From contig NZ_KQ970265.1 of assembly GCF_001579045.1 (NCBI RefSeq), forward strand, positions 32,571-96,570: 64,000 nt of DNA. The letters run 5' to 3'. The stretch comes from Streptococcus mitis. Lineage in GTDB: Bacteria > Bacillota > Bacilli > Lactobacillales > Streptococcaceae. Shown one piece after another: positions 27,069-36,855 of this stretch. The translations under genes and the position numbers were made by a program. The notes under the pieces were generated by a model. The model did no database searches. It was given only the letters and a program-made list of their open reading frames with translations, and had not been told where the DNA came from. How positions within the stretch are numbered: position 1 is the stretch's first letter; every line of letters starts with the position of its first letter.

Positions 27069-28772
27069 TTATTTTTTACCTGACTTGTCCATATTCCAGA
27101 AGTCTGTCACGGCTCCGCGTGAAGCAGATGATACGATATGGGCATATTTACCGAGGACACCACGACTGTAAAGTGGTGGTAAGGTTGTTTCTGCCTTACG
27201 TTTTTCAAGTTCTTCTTGGGATACGGCCATAGAAATTTCTTTAGTATCTTGGTCAACCGTAACGATATCGCCTGTACGGAGATAGGCAATTGGTCCACCA
27301 TCCTGAGCTTCAGGAGCGATATGTCCAACAACCAGACCATAAGTACCGCCAGAGAAACGTCCGTCTGTCAAGAGGGCAACCTTGTCTCCTTGACCTTTAC
27401 CAACGATCATTGATGAAAGTGACAGCATCTCAGGCATACCAGGACCACCTTTAGGTCCAACGAAACGAACAACAACTACATCGCCATCAACGATTTCATC
27501 TGTCAGAACGGCCTGAATCGCATCTTCTTCTGAGTCAAAGACCTTAGCTGGACCAACGTGACGACGGACCTTAACACCTGATACCTTGGCAACCGCACCA
27601 TCAGGGGCAAGGTTTCCGTTCAAGATGATAAGCGGACCATCTGCACGTTTTGGATTTTCAAGTGGCATGATAACTTTTTGACCTGGTGTAAGGTCTGCAA
27701 AGTCAGCTAAGTTCTCAGCGACAGTCTTACCAGTACATGTAATACGGTCTCCATGAAGGAAACCATTTGCCAAGAGATATCTCATAACCGCAGGCACACC
27801 ACCGACTTCGTAAAGGTCTTGGAAGACATACTGACCAGATGGTTTCAAGTCGGCCAAGTGAGGCACACGTTCTTGAATCGTATTGAAGTCCTCAAGTGAC
27901 AAATCAACATTAGCCGCGTGGGCAATGGCAAGCAAGTGAAGAGTGGCATTTGTAGAACCACCGAGAGCCATGGTTACAGTGATGGCATCTTCAAAGGCTT
28001 CACGAGTCAAGATATCTGATGGTTTGAGACCAAGCTCCAGCATTTTAACTACAGCACGTCCTGCTGCTTCGATGTCTTCTTTCTTGTCAGCTGATTCAGC
28101 TGGGTGAGATGAAGAACCTGGCAAACTCATACCTAGAACTTCGATAGCTGTCGCCATGGTATTAGCAGTATACATACCACCACAGCCACCAGGTCCAGGG
28201 CAAGCATTACATTCAAGACGTTTAACGTCCTCAGCCGTCATATCACCGTGGTTCCATTTTCCGATACCCTCAAAAACAGAAACCAAGTCAATATCTTTGC
28301 CATCAAGATTTCCCGGTGCAATAGTTCCACCATAGGCGAAAATAGCTGGAATATCCATATTAGCAATAGCAATCATAGATCCAGGCATGTTCTTGTCACA
28401 GCCACCGATAGCGACGAAGGCATCCACGTTGTGACCACCCATAGCCGCCTCGATTGAGTCCGCAATGATATCACGAGATGTCAAAGAAAAACGCATACCA
28501 GGCGTTCCCATGGCAATCCCGTCCGCTACAGTAATAGTCCCAAACTGCACAGGCCAAGCACCTGCCGATTTGATACCTTCTTTGGCTAATTTCCCAAAAT
28601 CATGCAAGTGGATGTTACATGGTGTATTTTCCGCCCAAGTCGAAATAACCCCAACAATCGGTGTTTCAAAGTCCTTATCTGTCATACCGGTCGCACGAAG
28701 CATGGCACGGTTTGGCGATTTTACCATGCTGTCATAAATGCTACTGCGGTGACGTTTATCTAATTCAGTCAT
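27069..28772 (-). CDS. ilvD: Dihydroxy-acid dehydratase
   Basis: Fe-S enzyme of branched-chain amino acid synthesis, converting dihydroxy acids to 2-keto acids in the valine/isoleucine pathway. The 567 residues include the cluster cysteines in [10 protein letters not shown] near 125 and [19 protein letters not shown] near 195, and [14 protein letters not shown] near 470. It stands alone, far from the other ilv genes. GGGAGGG precedes the ATG. Confidence 0.97.
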   Translation of the reverse strand: MTELDKRHRSSIYDSMVKSPNRAMLRATGMTDKDFETPIVGVISTWAENTPCNIHLHDFGKLAKEGIKSAGAWPVQFGTITVADGIAMGTPGMRFSLTSRDIIADSIEAAMGGHNVDAFVAIGGCDKNMPGSMIAIANMDIPAIFAYGGTIAPGNLDGKDIDLVSVFEGIGKWNHGDMTAEDVKRLECNACPGPGGCGGMYTANTMATAIEVLGMSLPGSSSHPAESADKKEDIEAAGRAVVKMLELGLKPSDILTREAFEDAITVTMALGGSTNATLHLLAIAHAANVDLSLEDFNTIQERVPHLADLKPSGQYVFQDLYEVGGVPAVMRYLLANGFLHGDRITCTGKTVAENLADFADLTPGQKVIMPLENPKRADGPLIILNGNLAPDGAVAKVSGVKVRRHVGPAKVFDSEEDAIQAVLTDEIVDGDVVVVRFVGPKGGPGMPEMLSLSSMIVGKGQGDKVALLTDGRFSGGTYGLVVGHIAPEAQDGGPIAYLRTGDIVTVDQDTKEISMAVSQEELEKRKAETTLPPLYSRGVLGKYAHIVSSASRGAVTDFWNMDKSGKK

Positions 28773-28799
28773 TTGTTCCCTCCCATTTCAGTTTTTACT

Positions 28800-28808
28800 A
28801 TTATAGCA
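28800..28808 (-). promoter_or_regulatory. ilvD promoter
   Basis: On the minus strand TGC precedes TATAAT (28800-28805), an extended -10; the leader is about 20 nt and has no T-box or attenuator. Confidence 0.55.
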
Positions 28809-28893
28809 CATTTTAAAGGCAATGAACAGAATAAAATTCTTGAATTTTCAGAAAATTCTATACACACGTGAAATATTTAAAATTAAAAACAAC

Positions 28894-28946
28894 AAAGCGG
28901 ATTAGTACACTTTCTGATGACCAGAATATGCTTTTTAATCCGCTTT
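28894..28946 (-). terminator. Hairpin after the transketolase/PTS operon
   Basis: AAAGCGGATTA (28894-28904) pairs exactly with TAATCCGCTTT (28936-28946) over a 31-nt loop. It lies 59 bp beyond the last transketolase gene. Confidence 0.55.
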
Positions 28947-29004
28947 CTTTAAATAACGTAATGTAATTTTTACAGAAATTCTTTCAGATAAGTGTATTTA
29001 ACAT

Positions 29005-29937
29005 CTATCTTGCATTATAAAACTCTAGAACCTTCTCTTTTATATTCGATTCACTCAAACCATACTCATTAAGAAGGTAATCCATTTTCCCTACTTGACC
29101 GAATTTTTCTTGAACACCTATCCGATGAATTTTTGTTATTCCATCATCAGAGAATAATTCACATAAAGCACTGCCAATTCCACCTATCTGATTGTGGTTT
29201 TCTACAGTAAATATAGTTTTTCCACTTAACATTGTTTTTATCTGTTCTGGTATCGGTTTGATTCTAAATAAATCTATCACACCTACTGAATAACCTAATT
29301 TAGACAGTTCATCCGCAACTCGAATACTTGGAGCAACCATTATGCCAGAAGCAACTATTACAACATCTTCACCGTGTCTTAACTCAATGTAGCCTTTAGA
29401 AAAATCTTCTCCACCTTGATATACAGCCTCTGGAGCTTTTCTAATTGTTCGAATATATTTTAGTCCTTTTAATTCTAATGTCTGGTTCAAGATTTCACGA
29501 AATTGGATATCATCAGTTGCTTCAAAAATGATTGATTTAGGAATTAAACGTAACAATCCAATTTCTTCAAATGGCATATGTGTTCCACCATTCATCTCTG
29601 CCGTTACTCCTGCATCTGAGCCAATCACAGTGGCATCCAATTGTGCGTACCCAAGAGAAATAAATAATTGATCAAATACTCTTCGTGAAGCAAAAGGGCC
29701 AAATGTATGAAGATAAGGTCTAAACCCCTGAATAGATAAACCTGCTGCAAGCCCGACCATTTCTGCTTCCATGATCCCAACATTCACATAACGGTCTCCA
29801 AAGTCCTTTTCAAGATTATTAGTAGCCATCGAACTTGACAAATCTGCTTCTAAAACTACTATATCAGAATAACTTTGGTTAGCTTCTAGAAGGAAATCTC
29901 TATACACATGTCGTAATTCTTTCGTACTTCTCATCAT
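29005..29937 (-). CDS. Transketolase, C-terminal subunit
   Basis: A 310-residue half-transketolase with the pyrimidine-binding domain (about 1-165; LEADLSSSMAT, NVGIMEAEMVGLAAGL) and the C-terminal transketolase domain (about 180-305; IVASGIMVAPSI). It pairs with the N-terminal subunit encoded immediately upstream (4-bp overlap). Two-gene transketolases next to a PTS are common in Firmicutes and act on sugars entering as phosphates. Confidence 0.9.
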   Translation of the reverse strand: MMRSTKELRHVYRDFLLEANQSYSDIVVLEADLSSSMATNNLEKDFGDRYVNVGIMEAEMVGLAAGLSIQGFRPYLHTFGPFASRRVFDQLFISLGYAQLDATVIGSDAGVTAEMNGGTHMPFEEIGLLRLIPKSIIFEATDDIQFREILNQTLELKGLKYIRTIRKAPEAVYQGGEDFSKGYIELRHGEDVVIVASGIMVAPSIRVADELSKLGYSVGVIDLFRIKPIPEQIKTMLSGKTIFTVENHNQIGGIGSALCELFSDDGITKIHRIGVQEKFGQVGKMDYLLNEYGLSESNIKEKVLEFYNAR

Positions 29938-30791
29938 TCTGTTTCCTCCAATTCCTGACTTAATCTTTCTACAACTGAAGTTAACATTTGTCTCTCCTCT
30001 ACAGTAGGGCGAAGATGATGATTGGATTTCATTTCTTCCAGCTCTCGAACTCCTTGACCTTTAATAGTGTCTAATACAATACACTTAGGGGATGAATTAT
30101 TTGACTGTTTTAATTGGATAATCCCTTCATAAATTTCTCTAATATCTGAACCATTGACCCTAATGGATTCAAACCCAAATGCTGAGAATTTTTCTACAAA
30201 ATCACCTGGATTACAAATATCCTTTGTAAAACCATCTAATTGTTTTTTGTTATCGTCTACAAATACAATTAAATTAGATAACTGTTGATGAGAAGCAAAC
30301 TGTATAGCCTCCCAACATTGTCCCTCATTTAACTCACCATCTCCAACAATAGCATAGGTATAAAAGGGACTTTTTCTTATTCTCTGACCATATGCAAGCC
30401 CGGTTGCAACACTAATTCCCTGTCCTAAAGAGCCAGTTGTCATATCTATACCCGGCGTTAGATTTCTATCAGGATGAGACGGTAATTTGGTTCCATTTGT
30501 ATTTAAAGAATGTAAGAATTCTTTGTCAAAGAAACCATTCAAATAGAGTGTGCTGTACAAAGCTGGTCCAGCATGTCCCTTGGATAAAACAAAATAATCT
30601 CTATCTAGTGACGCAAATATTTCTGGAGTCATCGGCATTATTTCACCATAAAGCACTGCTAAAACTTCTACTATAGACAGACTCCCTCCATAATGGCCGA
30701 ATCCAAGATGATTCAATGTTCTAAGAGTATTTAATCGGATTTTTGTTGCAAATTTTCTTAACTCATCTTCTCTATTTTCACTTAAAATCAT
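29934..30791 (-). CDS. Transketolase, N-terminal subunit
   Basis: A 285-residue thiamine-pyrophosphate-binding half-transketolase. The TPP/metal motif GDGELNEGQCWEA, continuing to VFVDDNKKQLDG, is intact near residues 150-190; GHYGGSLSIVEVLAVLY near 33 and SLGQGISVATGLAYG are also typical. It lies 3 bp after the PTS IIC gene and overlaps the C-terminal subunit by 4 bp, so the complex is made together with the transporter. Confidence 0.92.
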   Translation of the reverse strand: MILSENREDELRKFATKIRLNTLRTLNHLGFGHYGGSLSIVEVLAVLYGEIMPMTPEIFASLDRDYFVLSKGHAGPALYSTLYLNGFFDKEFLHSLNTNGTKLPSHPDRNLTPGIDMTTGSLGQGISVATGLAYGQRIRKSPFYTYAIVGDGELNEGQCWEAIQFASHQQLSNLIVFVDDNKKQLDGFTKDICNPGDFVEKFSAFGFESIRVNGSDIREIYEGIIQLKQSNNSSPKCIVLDTIKGQGVRELEEMKSNHHLRPTVEERQMLTSVVERLSQELEETE

Positions 30792-30794
30792 CCC

Positions 30795-32141
30795 TTATTC
30801 CTCCTTTGCAGATGGCTTTTTAATAAAGGATACTCCAAACATAACTGCTAGAATAAGAACAAGACCAATAACAATGCCTGCTTGTGAGCCAAATTGATTC
30901 AACATTCCTAAAATAATTCCTGATAGACCAAAATCTGCATCTGAGAAAGTTGACCCTTGGAAACCAAGTCCTCCCAAAACTGGCATTAAAAAGACTGGAA
31001 GAAAACTAATTAAAATACCTTGTAAAAATGCTCCAATAGTGGCTCCACGAACACCACCAGATGCATTCCCAATGACACCTGCAGTCGCTCCACAGAAGAA
31101 ATGAGGCACAACGCCTGGTAAGATGACAACCGTTCCTGAAGCAATCATAATTGCCATACTTACTAAACCACCAACAAAACTAGAGATAAATCCAATTAGG
31201 ACTGCATTAGGTGCATAAGTATAAACAATCGGACAATCCAAAGCAGGTTTTGAATTAGGTACAAGACGCTCTGAAATACCTTTAAAGGCTGGAACAATTT
31301 CACCCAAAATAAGGCGAACACCTGCTAAAATAACAAATACACCTGCTGCAAATTGACCTGCTAATTGTAAAGCATAAACTAGACCACTTGTACCATTACT
31401 GATTTCTTTTTCTATATATTCTGACCCTGCAAAGATAGCTACAATAATGTAAATAACTGCCATAGATAAAGTAATACTAACAGTACTATCACGTAAAAAA
31501 GCTAAACTCTTTGGGAATTTAATGTCCTCTGTTGATTTTGATTTGTCACCGATAAGGCTACCAGTGAAACCACTTAACCAATATCCCAAAGAACTGAAAT
31601 GACCTAAAGCCACCTTGTCATTTCCAGTTAATTGAACCATATATTTTTGCACAAATGCCGGGGAAACACTCATAATAATACCAAGTGCTAATCCTCCTAG
31701 TAAGATAAGAGGCAAACTTGTAAAGCCAGCAACTGATAAAATGACCGCAATCATACACGCCATATATAGAGTGTGGTGCCCTGTTAAAAAGATATATTTG
31801 AATCGAGTAAAACGAGCAATTAAGATATTGAATACCATACCTGCAAACATAATCATTGCAGTAGCTGAGCCATATGTGGTTAAAGCTACAGCTACAATTG
31901 CTTCATTATTCGGTACAACTCCAGATAAATGAAAAGCATGTTCAAACATGGTACCAAATGGATTCAAAGAATTTTGTACAATTCCTGCACCACCAGATAC
32001 AACTAAGAAACCAACAAAGGTCTTAATTCCACCTTTAATAATATCAGGTAATTTCTTCTTCTGAAGAACTAATCCTAAGATTGCAATTAAAGCTACTAAA
32101 ATAGCTGGTGTACTAACAATATCCAATATGAACTTCATCAT
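30795..32141 (-). CDS. PTS IIC component, ascorbate (UlaA) type
   Basis: Integral membrane sugar permease of the ascorbate-galactitol PTS superfamily, 448 residues, 11-12 helices; GAGIVQNSLNPFGTMFEHAF near 50 and GGASGGVRGATIGAFLQG-like stretches near 350 fit UlaA. The sugar is not known; linkage to a transketolase points to a pentose, pentitol or ascorbate-like substrate. Operon position: after IIB, before transketolase. Confidence 0.88.
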   Translation of the reverse strand: MMKFILDIVSTPAILVALIAILGLVLQKKKLPDIIKGGIKTFVGFLVVSGGAGIVQNSLNPFGTMFEHAFHLSGVVPNNEAIVAVALTTYGSATAMIMFAGMVFNILIARFTRFKYIFLTGHHTLYMACMIAVILSVAGFTSLPLILLGGLALGIIMSVSPAFVQKYMVQLTGNDKVALGHFSSLGYWLSGFTGSLIGDKSKSTEDIKFPKSLAFLRDSTVSITLSMAVIYIIVAIFAGSEYIEKEISNGTSGLVYALQLAGQFAAGVFVILAGVRLILGEIVPAFKGISERLVPNSKPALDCPIVYTYAPNAVLIGFISSFVGGLVSMAIMIASGTVVILPGVVPHFFCGATAGVIGNASGGVRGATIGAFLQGILISFLPVFLMPVLGGLGFQGSTFSDADFGLSGIILGMLNQFGSQAGIVIGLVLILAVMFGVSFIKKPSAKEE

Positions 32142-32153
32142 GACGCTAGCCTC

Positions 32154-32438
32154 CTATATAAGTCCTTTTTCTTCACAAAGTTTAGTAATTAATTCTCGTA
32201 GTTCATCCATATCAATAATACTATTTAAGATACGAACATCTCCAAGATGACTAGCTGAATCAGCTAGATCACGACCAACAATCCAAATATCAGCTGCATT
32301 TGGATCTGCTCCACCTAAATCATAGTGTTCAACTTCTACATCTGAAACATTCAAATCACTCAATACAGATTCAATATTCATCTGTACCATAAAACTTGAA
32401 CCTAATCCTGAACCACAAGCTGTACCAATTTTTAACAT
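32154..32438 (-). CDS. PTS IIB component, ascorbate/lactose type
   Basis: A 94-residue cytosolic phosphocarrier. The active-site loop reads ACGSGLGSS with the phosphorylatable cysteine at residue 8. It would pass phosphate from the IIA domain to sugar carried by the IIC protein encoded 12 bp downstream. Confidence 0.92.
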   Translation of the reverse strand: MLKIGTACGSGLGSSFMVQMNIESVLSDLNVSDVEVEHYDLGGADPNAADIWIVGRDLADSASHLGDVRILNSIIDMDELRELITKLCEEKGLI

Positions 32439-32441
32439 TAT

Positions 32442-34472
32442 CTAATCCTCCTGTTTAATTATCATTTCAATGTCATCATAGTTTTTTGATGATATTAAAG
32501 TTTGAACATGACTTTTATCTCTTAAAATTGTTGTTAAATGTGACAAAGCCTTTAAATGACTTTCATTATCAATGGCTGCAATACAAATCAACAATCTTAC
32601 CTCTTGTTCTGGATTATCCAATAAATAAATCGGTTCTTCCAAAACTAACATTGACATTCCTATTTCATTCACACCTTCATCTGGCCGAGCGTGAGGAATT
32701 GCTACTCCCTTCCCTAAATTAATAAAAGGCCCAAACTCTTCTACTTTTTGAATCATTGCCTCAGGGTAGTTCTCAGTTATCTTATCTTGATTCAAAAGTG
32801 GTTTAGCTGCTAAACGAATTGCCTCCTTCCATCCTAATTTTTCCGAACTAACCTGATAAGTTTCTTTTGTAATTAATTCTTCTAACAATGGTAACACTTC
32901 CTTTCTGTTCATATCTTGATAGAGATACCTCTTTAATGCTAATTTTAACTCTAATTCTTGTGTGATTACACTATATCGTCTTACTATGCTAATTATCTGA
33001 TTAAGTTCAATATCTCGATAACCTGTATCTGGGAAATCTTTTGATACCAATTCAACTAACTGTGTTGTTTGTTCTTCCGTCATCATAACAGAAACTAGAT
33101 AATTTGGCTTCTCTGTATCCACCTTTATAGTAGAAAAAACCATATCATAGTCACTACTAGTTTTCGCATATAAATCATCAATCTTTGAGGTTCCTATAAA
33201 CTCAATTTGAGGGAATAATGCTAATAGATTCTCTTTTATCATCAATGAAGAACTAATTCCATTAGGACAAATAATTGCTGCCTTATAACATTTTTGAGGC
33301 AAAGTATCTGCTTTCTTTAAATATCCTCCAAAATGGATAACAAAATATGCTGTTTCACTATCAGGTATGGGCTTGTCAATAGCGTCCATCAAGGGAGTCA
33401 AAGAATCTTTTACTAGTTCAAATAAATCAGGATAATGTTCTTTAACATGCAACACATATTCATTTGAACTAGGTAAGCCGAACTTTAATCTATAGTAAGC
33501 CGGTATAAGGTGGCGGCGAAGATTTTCTCTCAATACTTCCCTTTGTTTAAAATGTAACAAAGAAATATCTTCCATTCTACTTATAATAGCCTCTGTTAAT
33601 TGATTAAAGTAAACCGGAGCAACATCTACTTCACCTTCAAAGCAACTTGATAATAAAACTGTGATATAGCGATAATCATCCTCAGAAAACACCGTATCTA
33701 TAATTCCCAAATCAACCACTGTATCCAATAAAATAGTCGTTATATCTTGAATAATAGGAGATACTAATGTCTCTGAAAGACATACTCTTTCAACATCCCT
33801 TTGATACCTACATATAATGAATACTAAACCGAAAAGGCAAACTTTTAATTGATTAACAATAGGTACTATCTGTAGCTTTTCATAATAATCTTTAACCACC
33901 TGATCAATCAAATCATAAGTTAATGAATACCCCCAACTGGATAAAACATAATCCAACCCCCAAATCCCTATGGAGGATTCCAGCAACTCACTAACCATTT
34001 GAAAAGCTAAACGGTGCTTATTCCACTCTGAACCGTGTAAAGTATAACCTTTTGCTCTACTGTACCCTAGCTCCAAATCATTATCTAACATAATCTTTCT
34101 TAATGATTGAATATCAGATAAGGTTGTATTCTTACTTACTTTCAAAAAGTCTTGGTAATGATTATTCGATATAAAATCTAATCGGCAAAAAGTGTAAAGA
34201 TAGATTAATGCTAAGCGAGTCGACTTTGGTAAAACCAATTCATCCGACTTAATAATATCTGTCAAAGACTGCTTCGTACGATTTGATAAACTATAGCGAC
34301 CTTGTTTTTTATCCAGCACTATCCCTTTATTAGCTAGATAAGGCACTAAATAATCTATTCCTTCTTTGACTTCCTTTATAGGCAAGCTCACCTTAACAGA
34401 TAATTCATATAATGATAGCTCACAATGATCCATCAAAGTCATCAAAATAACTAGTGCTCTATAATCAAACAT
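32442..34472 (-). CDS. BglG-type PRD transcriptional activator with fused PTS IIA domain
   Basis: A 676-residue multi-domain regulator. It has N-terminal helix-turn-helix domains (about 1-120), two PTS regulation domains (about 185-380), a IIB-like domain (about 395-480; PNGISSSLMIKENLLALFP) and a C-terminal IIA domain of the fructose/mannitol type (about 530-675) with the active histidine in GVAIPHARPDEGV. It heads the operon IIB-IIC-tktN-tktC. Since no separate IIA gene is present, the fused domain may be the functional IIA as well as a sensor. Confidence 0.9.
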   Translation of the reverse strand: MFDYRALVILMTLMDHCELSLYELSVKVSLPIKEVKEGIDYLVPYLANKGIVLDKKQGRYSLSNRTKQSLTDIIKSDELVLPKSTRLALIYLYTFCRLDFISNNHYQDFLKVSKNTTLSDIQSLRKIMLDNDLELGYSRAKGYTLHGSEWNKHRLAFQMVSELLESSIGIWGLDYVLSSWGYSLTYDLIDQVVKDYYEKLQIVPIVNQLKVCLFGLVFIICRYQRDVERVCLSETLVSPIIQDITTILLDTVVDLGIIDTVFSEDDYRYITVLLSSCFEGEVDVAPVYFNQLTEAIISRMEDISLLHFKQREVLRENLRRHLIPAYYRLKFGLPSSNEYVLHVKEHYPDLFELVKDSLTPLMDAIDKPIPDSETAYFVIHFGGYLKKADTLPQKCYKAAIICPNGISSSLMIKENLLALFPQIEFIGTSKIDDLYAKTSSDYDMVFSTIKVDTEKPNYLVSVMMTEEQTTQLVELVSKDFPDTGYRDIELNQIISIVRRYSVITQELELKLALKRYLYQDMNRKEVLPLLEELITKETYQVSSEKLGWKEAIRLAAKPLLNQDKITENYPEAMIQKVEEFGPFINLGKGVAIPHARPDEGVNEIGMSMLVLEEPIYLLDNPEQEVRLLICIAAIDNESHLKALSHLTTILRDKSHVQTLISSKNYDDIEMIIKQED

Positions 34473-34663
34473 TTCTCTTCCTTTCTAACTACAATTATAG
34501 TGTAAAAGTTATAAGAATAAAAGAGTATTTCAGCACAATATAATCTCACCTCCTACAAGTAATTATTGGGCTGAAACTTTTTAGTGATTATTTTTCAACT
34601 TTCTATTGACTTTTAAAAACAAAGTGATATCATTTAGATATCAAATAATAGGAGATCATTCTT
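34473..34663. other. Divergent control region between PTS activator and SPFH operon
   Basis: Contains the SPFH promoter and operator (34606-34643) and an inverted pair TTTCAGC (34528-34534) / GCTGAAA (34570-34576), which may be part of the PTS activator control. No small gene is seen. Confidence 0.45.
34606..34643 (+). promoter_or_regulatory. SPFH-RHH operon promoter with operator over the -10
   Basis: TTGACT (34606-34611), 16 bp, TATCAT (34628-34633). The perfect inverted repeat TGATATC (34625-34631), 5 bp, GATATCA (34637-34643) covers the -10 and the start region. The second gene encodes a ribbon-helix-helix protein, which is a natural candidate for the repressor. Confidence 0.7.
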
Positions 34664-35671
34664 ATGACTGAAAAACTCATCAATTCAAAACCAAATGGTG
34701 TATTCGCATTGATTCTCATTGAGTTGACAATCGTACTTGGTATCTTTATATTGATAATGGGTGCTGGTTCGGAAAACATTTTTGGAATTATTATCGGACC
34801 TTTACTAATCGTAATTGCAGTGCTAACTCATGCTGGTTTAAAAGTTGTCAAACCTCAAGAAGCTCTGGTTCTGACACTCTTTGGTAACTATACAGGTACC
34901 ATCAAAGAACCTGGTTTTTACTTTGTCAATCCCTTCAGCGTAGCGGTCAACCCTGCAAACCACACTCGACTTGGACAAAGTGGTGATGTTAGCACAAAAT
35001 CTCCTTTTTTAGGAGCTAAATCATCAAATGACAATGATGTAAATCTTGAAATTAGCAAGAAACACATTTCACTCAAGGTTATGACCTTAAGTAATTCCCG
35101 TCAAAAAATCAATGATTGCTTAGGAAATCCTGTAGAAATCGGAATTGCTGTTACTTGGCGTGTAGTCGATACTGCTAAGGCAGTTTTCAACGTTGATAAC
35201 TACAAGGAATACCTCTCTTTGCAATGTGATAGCGCCCTCCGAAATATTGTCCGCATCTATCCTTACGATGTGTCTCCTAACGTGGATACTACGGGTGACG
35301 GCCAAGCAGATGAAGGTAGCCTCCGTGGCTCTAGCGAAATTGTGGCTAACCGTATTCGTGAAGAAATCCAAAGTCGTGTTGAGGATGCTGGCTTAGAAAT
35401 CCTTGAAGCACGTATTACTTACCTAGCTTACGCTCCAGAAATTGCTGCTGTCATGCTTCAACGCCAACAAGCATCTGCCATTATTGATGCACGTAAGATG
35501 ATTGTAGATGGTGCTGTAGGAATGGTTGAAATGGCACTAGAACGGCTCAATGAAGGGGAATTGGTAGAGCTTGACGAAGAACGTAAGGCTGCTATGGTTT
35601 CAAATCTCCTTGTCGTACTTTGTGGCAATCATGATGCACAACCAATTGTCAACACAGGAAGTCTTTACTAA
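34664..35671 (+). CDS. SPFH/band 7 domain membrane protein
   Basis: A 335-residue protein with two adjacent N-terminal helices (about 14-34 and 38-56), an SPFH (stomatin/prohibitin) domain (about 60-250) and a C-terminal helical part. The sequence [20 protein letters not shown] is typical of a subclass of prokaryotic SPFH proteins that lies beside small ribbon-helix-helix genes. SPFH proteins form membrane scaffolds. GGAGATCATT precedes the ATG. It is followed after 2 nt by the RHH gene. Confidence 0.88.
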   Translation: MTEKLINSKPNGVFALILIELTIVLGIFILIMGAGSENIFGIIIGPLLIVIAVLTHAGLKVVKPQEALVLTLFGNYTGTIKEPGFYFVNPFSVAVNPANHTRLGQSGDVSTKSPFLGAKSSNDNDVNLEISKKHISLKVMTLSNSRQKINDCLGNPVEIGIAVTWRVVDTAKAVFNVDNYKEYLSLQCDSALRNIVRIYPYDVSPNVDTTGDGQADEGSLRGSSEIVANRIREEIQSRVEDAGLEILEARITYLAYAPEIAAVMLQRQQASAIIDARKMIVDGAVGMVEMALERLNEGELVELDEERKAAMVSNLLVVLCGNHDAQPIVNTGSLY

Positions 35672-35673
35672 AG

Positions 35674-35874
35674 ATGGCTGAAGCTAAAAAAAAGCAGATC
35701 CCCCTTCGACTCTCAACAAAGTTATACGCTGCACTCGCATCATGGGCAGAAGATGACTTTCGTTCAGTCAATGGGCAAATCGAATATCTCCTCACAGAAT
35801 GTGTCAAACAACGGAAGAAAGACGGAAAATACGTATCAGAAACCATTGACGAACCATTTGAGATTGATATTTAA
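35674..35874 (+). CDS. Arc-like ribbon-helix-helix protein
   Basis: A 66-residue protein with a ribbon-helix-helix pattern: [36 protein letters not shown] (split over residues 9-44). This is an Arc/MetJ-like DNA-binding fold. Its gene begins 2 nt after the SPFH gene. It is expected to act as a local repressor; the palindrome over the operon's -10 is the likely site. Confidence 0.8.
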   Translation: MAEAKKKQIPLRLSTKLYAALASWAEDDFRSVNGQIEYLLTECVKQRKKDGKYVSETIDEPFEIDI

Positions 35875-36025
35875 CACCTTCTCCTGTCTGCTAGGTCTTA
35901 CAGGAGAATTTTTTCATCTTTTTTTGTCAAGTAACTTTACTTTACAAAAAAAATGTGTTATCCTAGTATGGTTGATGAAAATCAGTAGATTGAATCGAAT
36001 ATAAATACCTAAAGGAGAAATCAAA

Positions 36026-36208
36026 ATGGCAGTACCTGCACGTCGCACTTCAAAAGCGAAGAAAAACAAACGTCGTACACACTACAAAGTAACAGCTCCA
36101 TCTGTAAACTTTGACGAAACTACTGGAGATTACTCACGTTCTCACCGTGTATCACTTAAAGGATACTACAAAGGACGTAAAATCGCTAAAGCTGCATCAG
36201 CTGAATAA
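36026..36208 (+). CDS. rpmF: 50S ribosomal protein L32 (zinc-free form)
   Basis: A 60-residue basic protein starting [19 protein letters not shown]. It lacks the CXXC zinc ribbon found in many L32 proteins, so it is the C-minus form. AAAGGAGAAATC precedes the ATG. It forms an operon with rpmG 15 bp downstream. Confidence 0.96.
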
Positions 36209-36223
36209 TAGAAGGGAGATACC

Positions 36224-36373
36224 ATGCGCGTAAATATTACACTTGAACACAAAGAATCTGGTGAACGCTTGTACCTTACTTCTAAAAACAAACGTAACAC
36301 TCCAGACCGTCTTCAATTGAAGAAATACTCACCAAAACTTCGCAAACACGTTGTGTTTACAGAAGTTAAGTAA
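36224..36373 (+). CDS. rpmG: 50S ribosomal protein L33 (zinc-free form)
   Basis: A 49-residue frame starting [20 protein letters not shown] and ending VVFTEVK. It is the L33 family and has no cysteine, so it is the zinc-independent paralog. GAAGGGAGATACC precedes the ATG. A terminator hairpin AAAACGC/GCGTTTT follows. Confidence 0.95.
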
Positions 36374-36398
36374 GCATTCAATACGAATCAATACAGAA

Positions 36399-36425
36399 GA
36401 AAAACGCATTCAAGCGTTTTTTTCT
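36399..36425 (+). terminator. rpmF-rpmG terminator
   Basis: AAAACGC (36401-36407) / GCGTTTT (36414-36420) stem followed by TTTCTTTT. Confidence 0.8.
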
Positions 36426-36556
36426 TTTGTTAATTTCAGTACATTGCAATCAAAATTAACCGAATCACTACCTTTTTCACTACCTTTTTTGAAATAAGAA
36501 TATTGATTCGGACAATTAAAAGCAAGAGGAGAAGAGGCTGGGCAAAAAGTCTTTAA

Positions 36557-36752
36557 TACTCAATGAAAATCAAAGAGCAAACTAGGAAGCTAGCCACAGG
36601 TTGCTCAAAACAGTGTTTTGAGGTTGTGGATAGAACTGACGAAGTCAGCTCAAAACACCGTTTTGAGGTTGCAGATAGAACTGACGAAGTCAGTAACATC
36701 TATACGATAAGGCTAAGCTGACGTAGTTTGAGTTTGATTTTCGAAGAGTATA
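36557..36752 (-). repeat. BOX element (A-B2-C, two boxB)
   Basis: Termini TACTCAATGAAAATCAAAG and GATTTTCGAAGAGTATA. Two boxB units are present, each with GATAGAACTGACGAAGTCAG. It reads boxA to boxC on the minus strand and is inserted in another dispersed repeat. Confidence 0.92.
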
Positions 36753-36788
36753 AAATCAGAAAAACGCATAGTATCAATCCTTGAATGA

Positions 36789-36838
36789 ACTGCACCCCAA
36801 AAGTTAGGCAGAAAAAATCTAACTTTTTGGGGTCAGTA
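36789..36838. mobile_element. IS3-type terminal inverted repeats, collapsed remnant
   Basis: GCACCCCAAAAGTTAG and CTAACTTTTTGGGGTC face each other over about 13 bp. CCCCAAAAGTTAG is the kind of end seen in IS3/IS150-group elements; here both ends remain with the transposase gone, or a short MITE-like unit. Confidence 0.55.
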
Positions 36839-36855
36839 CAAAGCCTGCGTTTTTT

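Noticed and set aside
36557-36752. CRISPR-like array
   Set aside because: The two repeated units are boxB modules of a BOX element, with no unique spacers.
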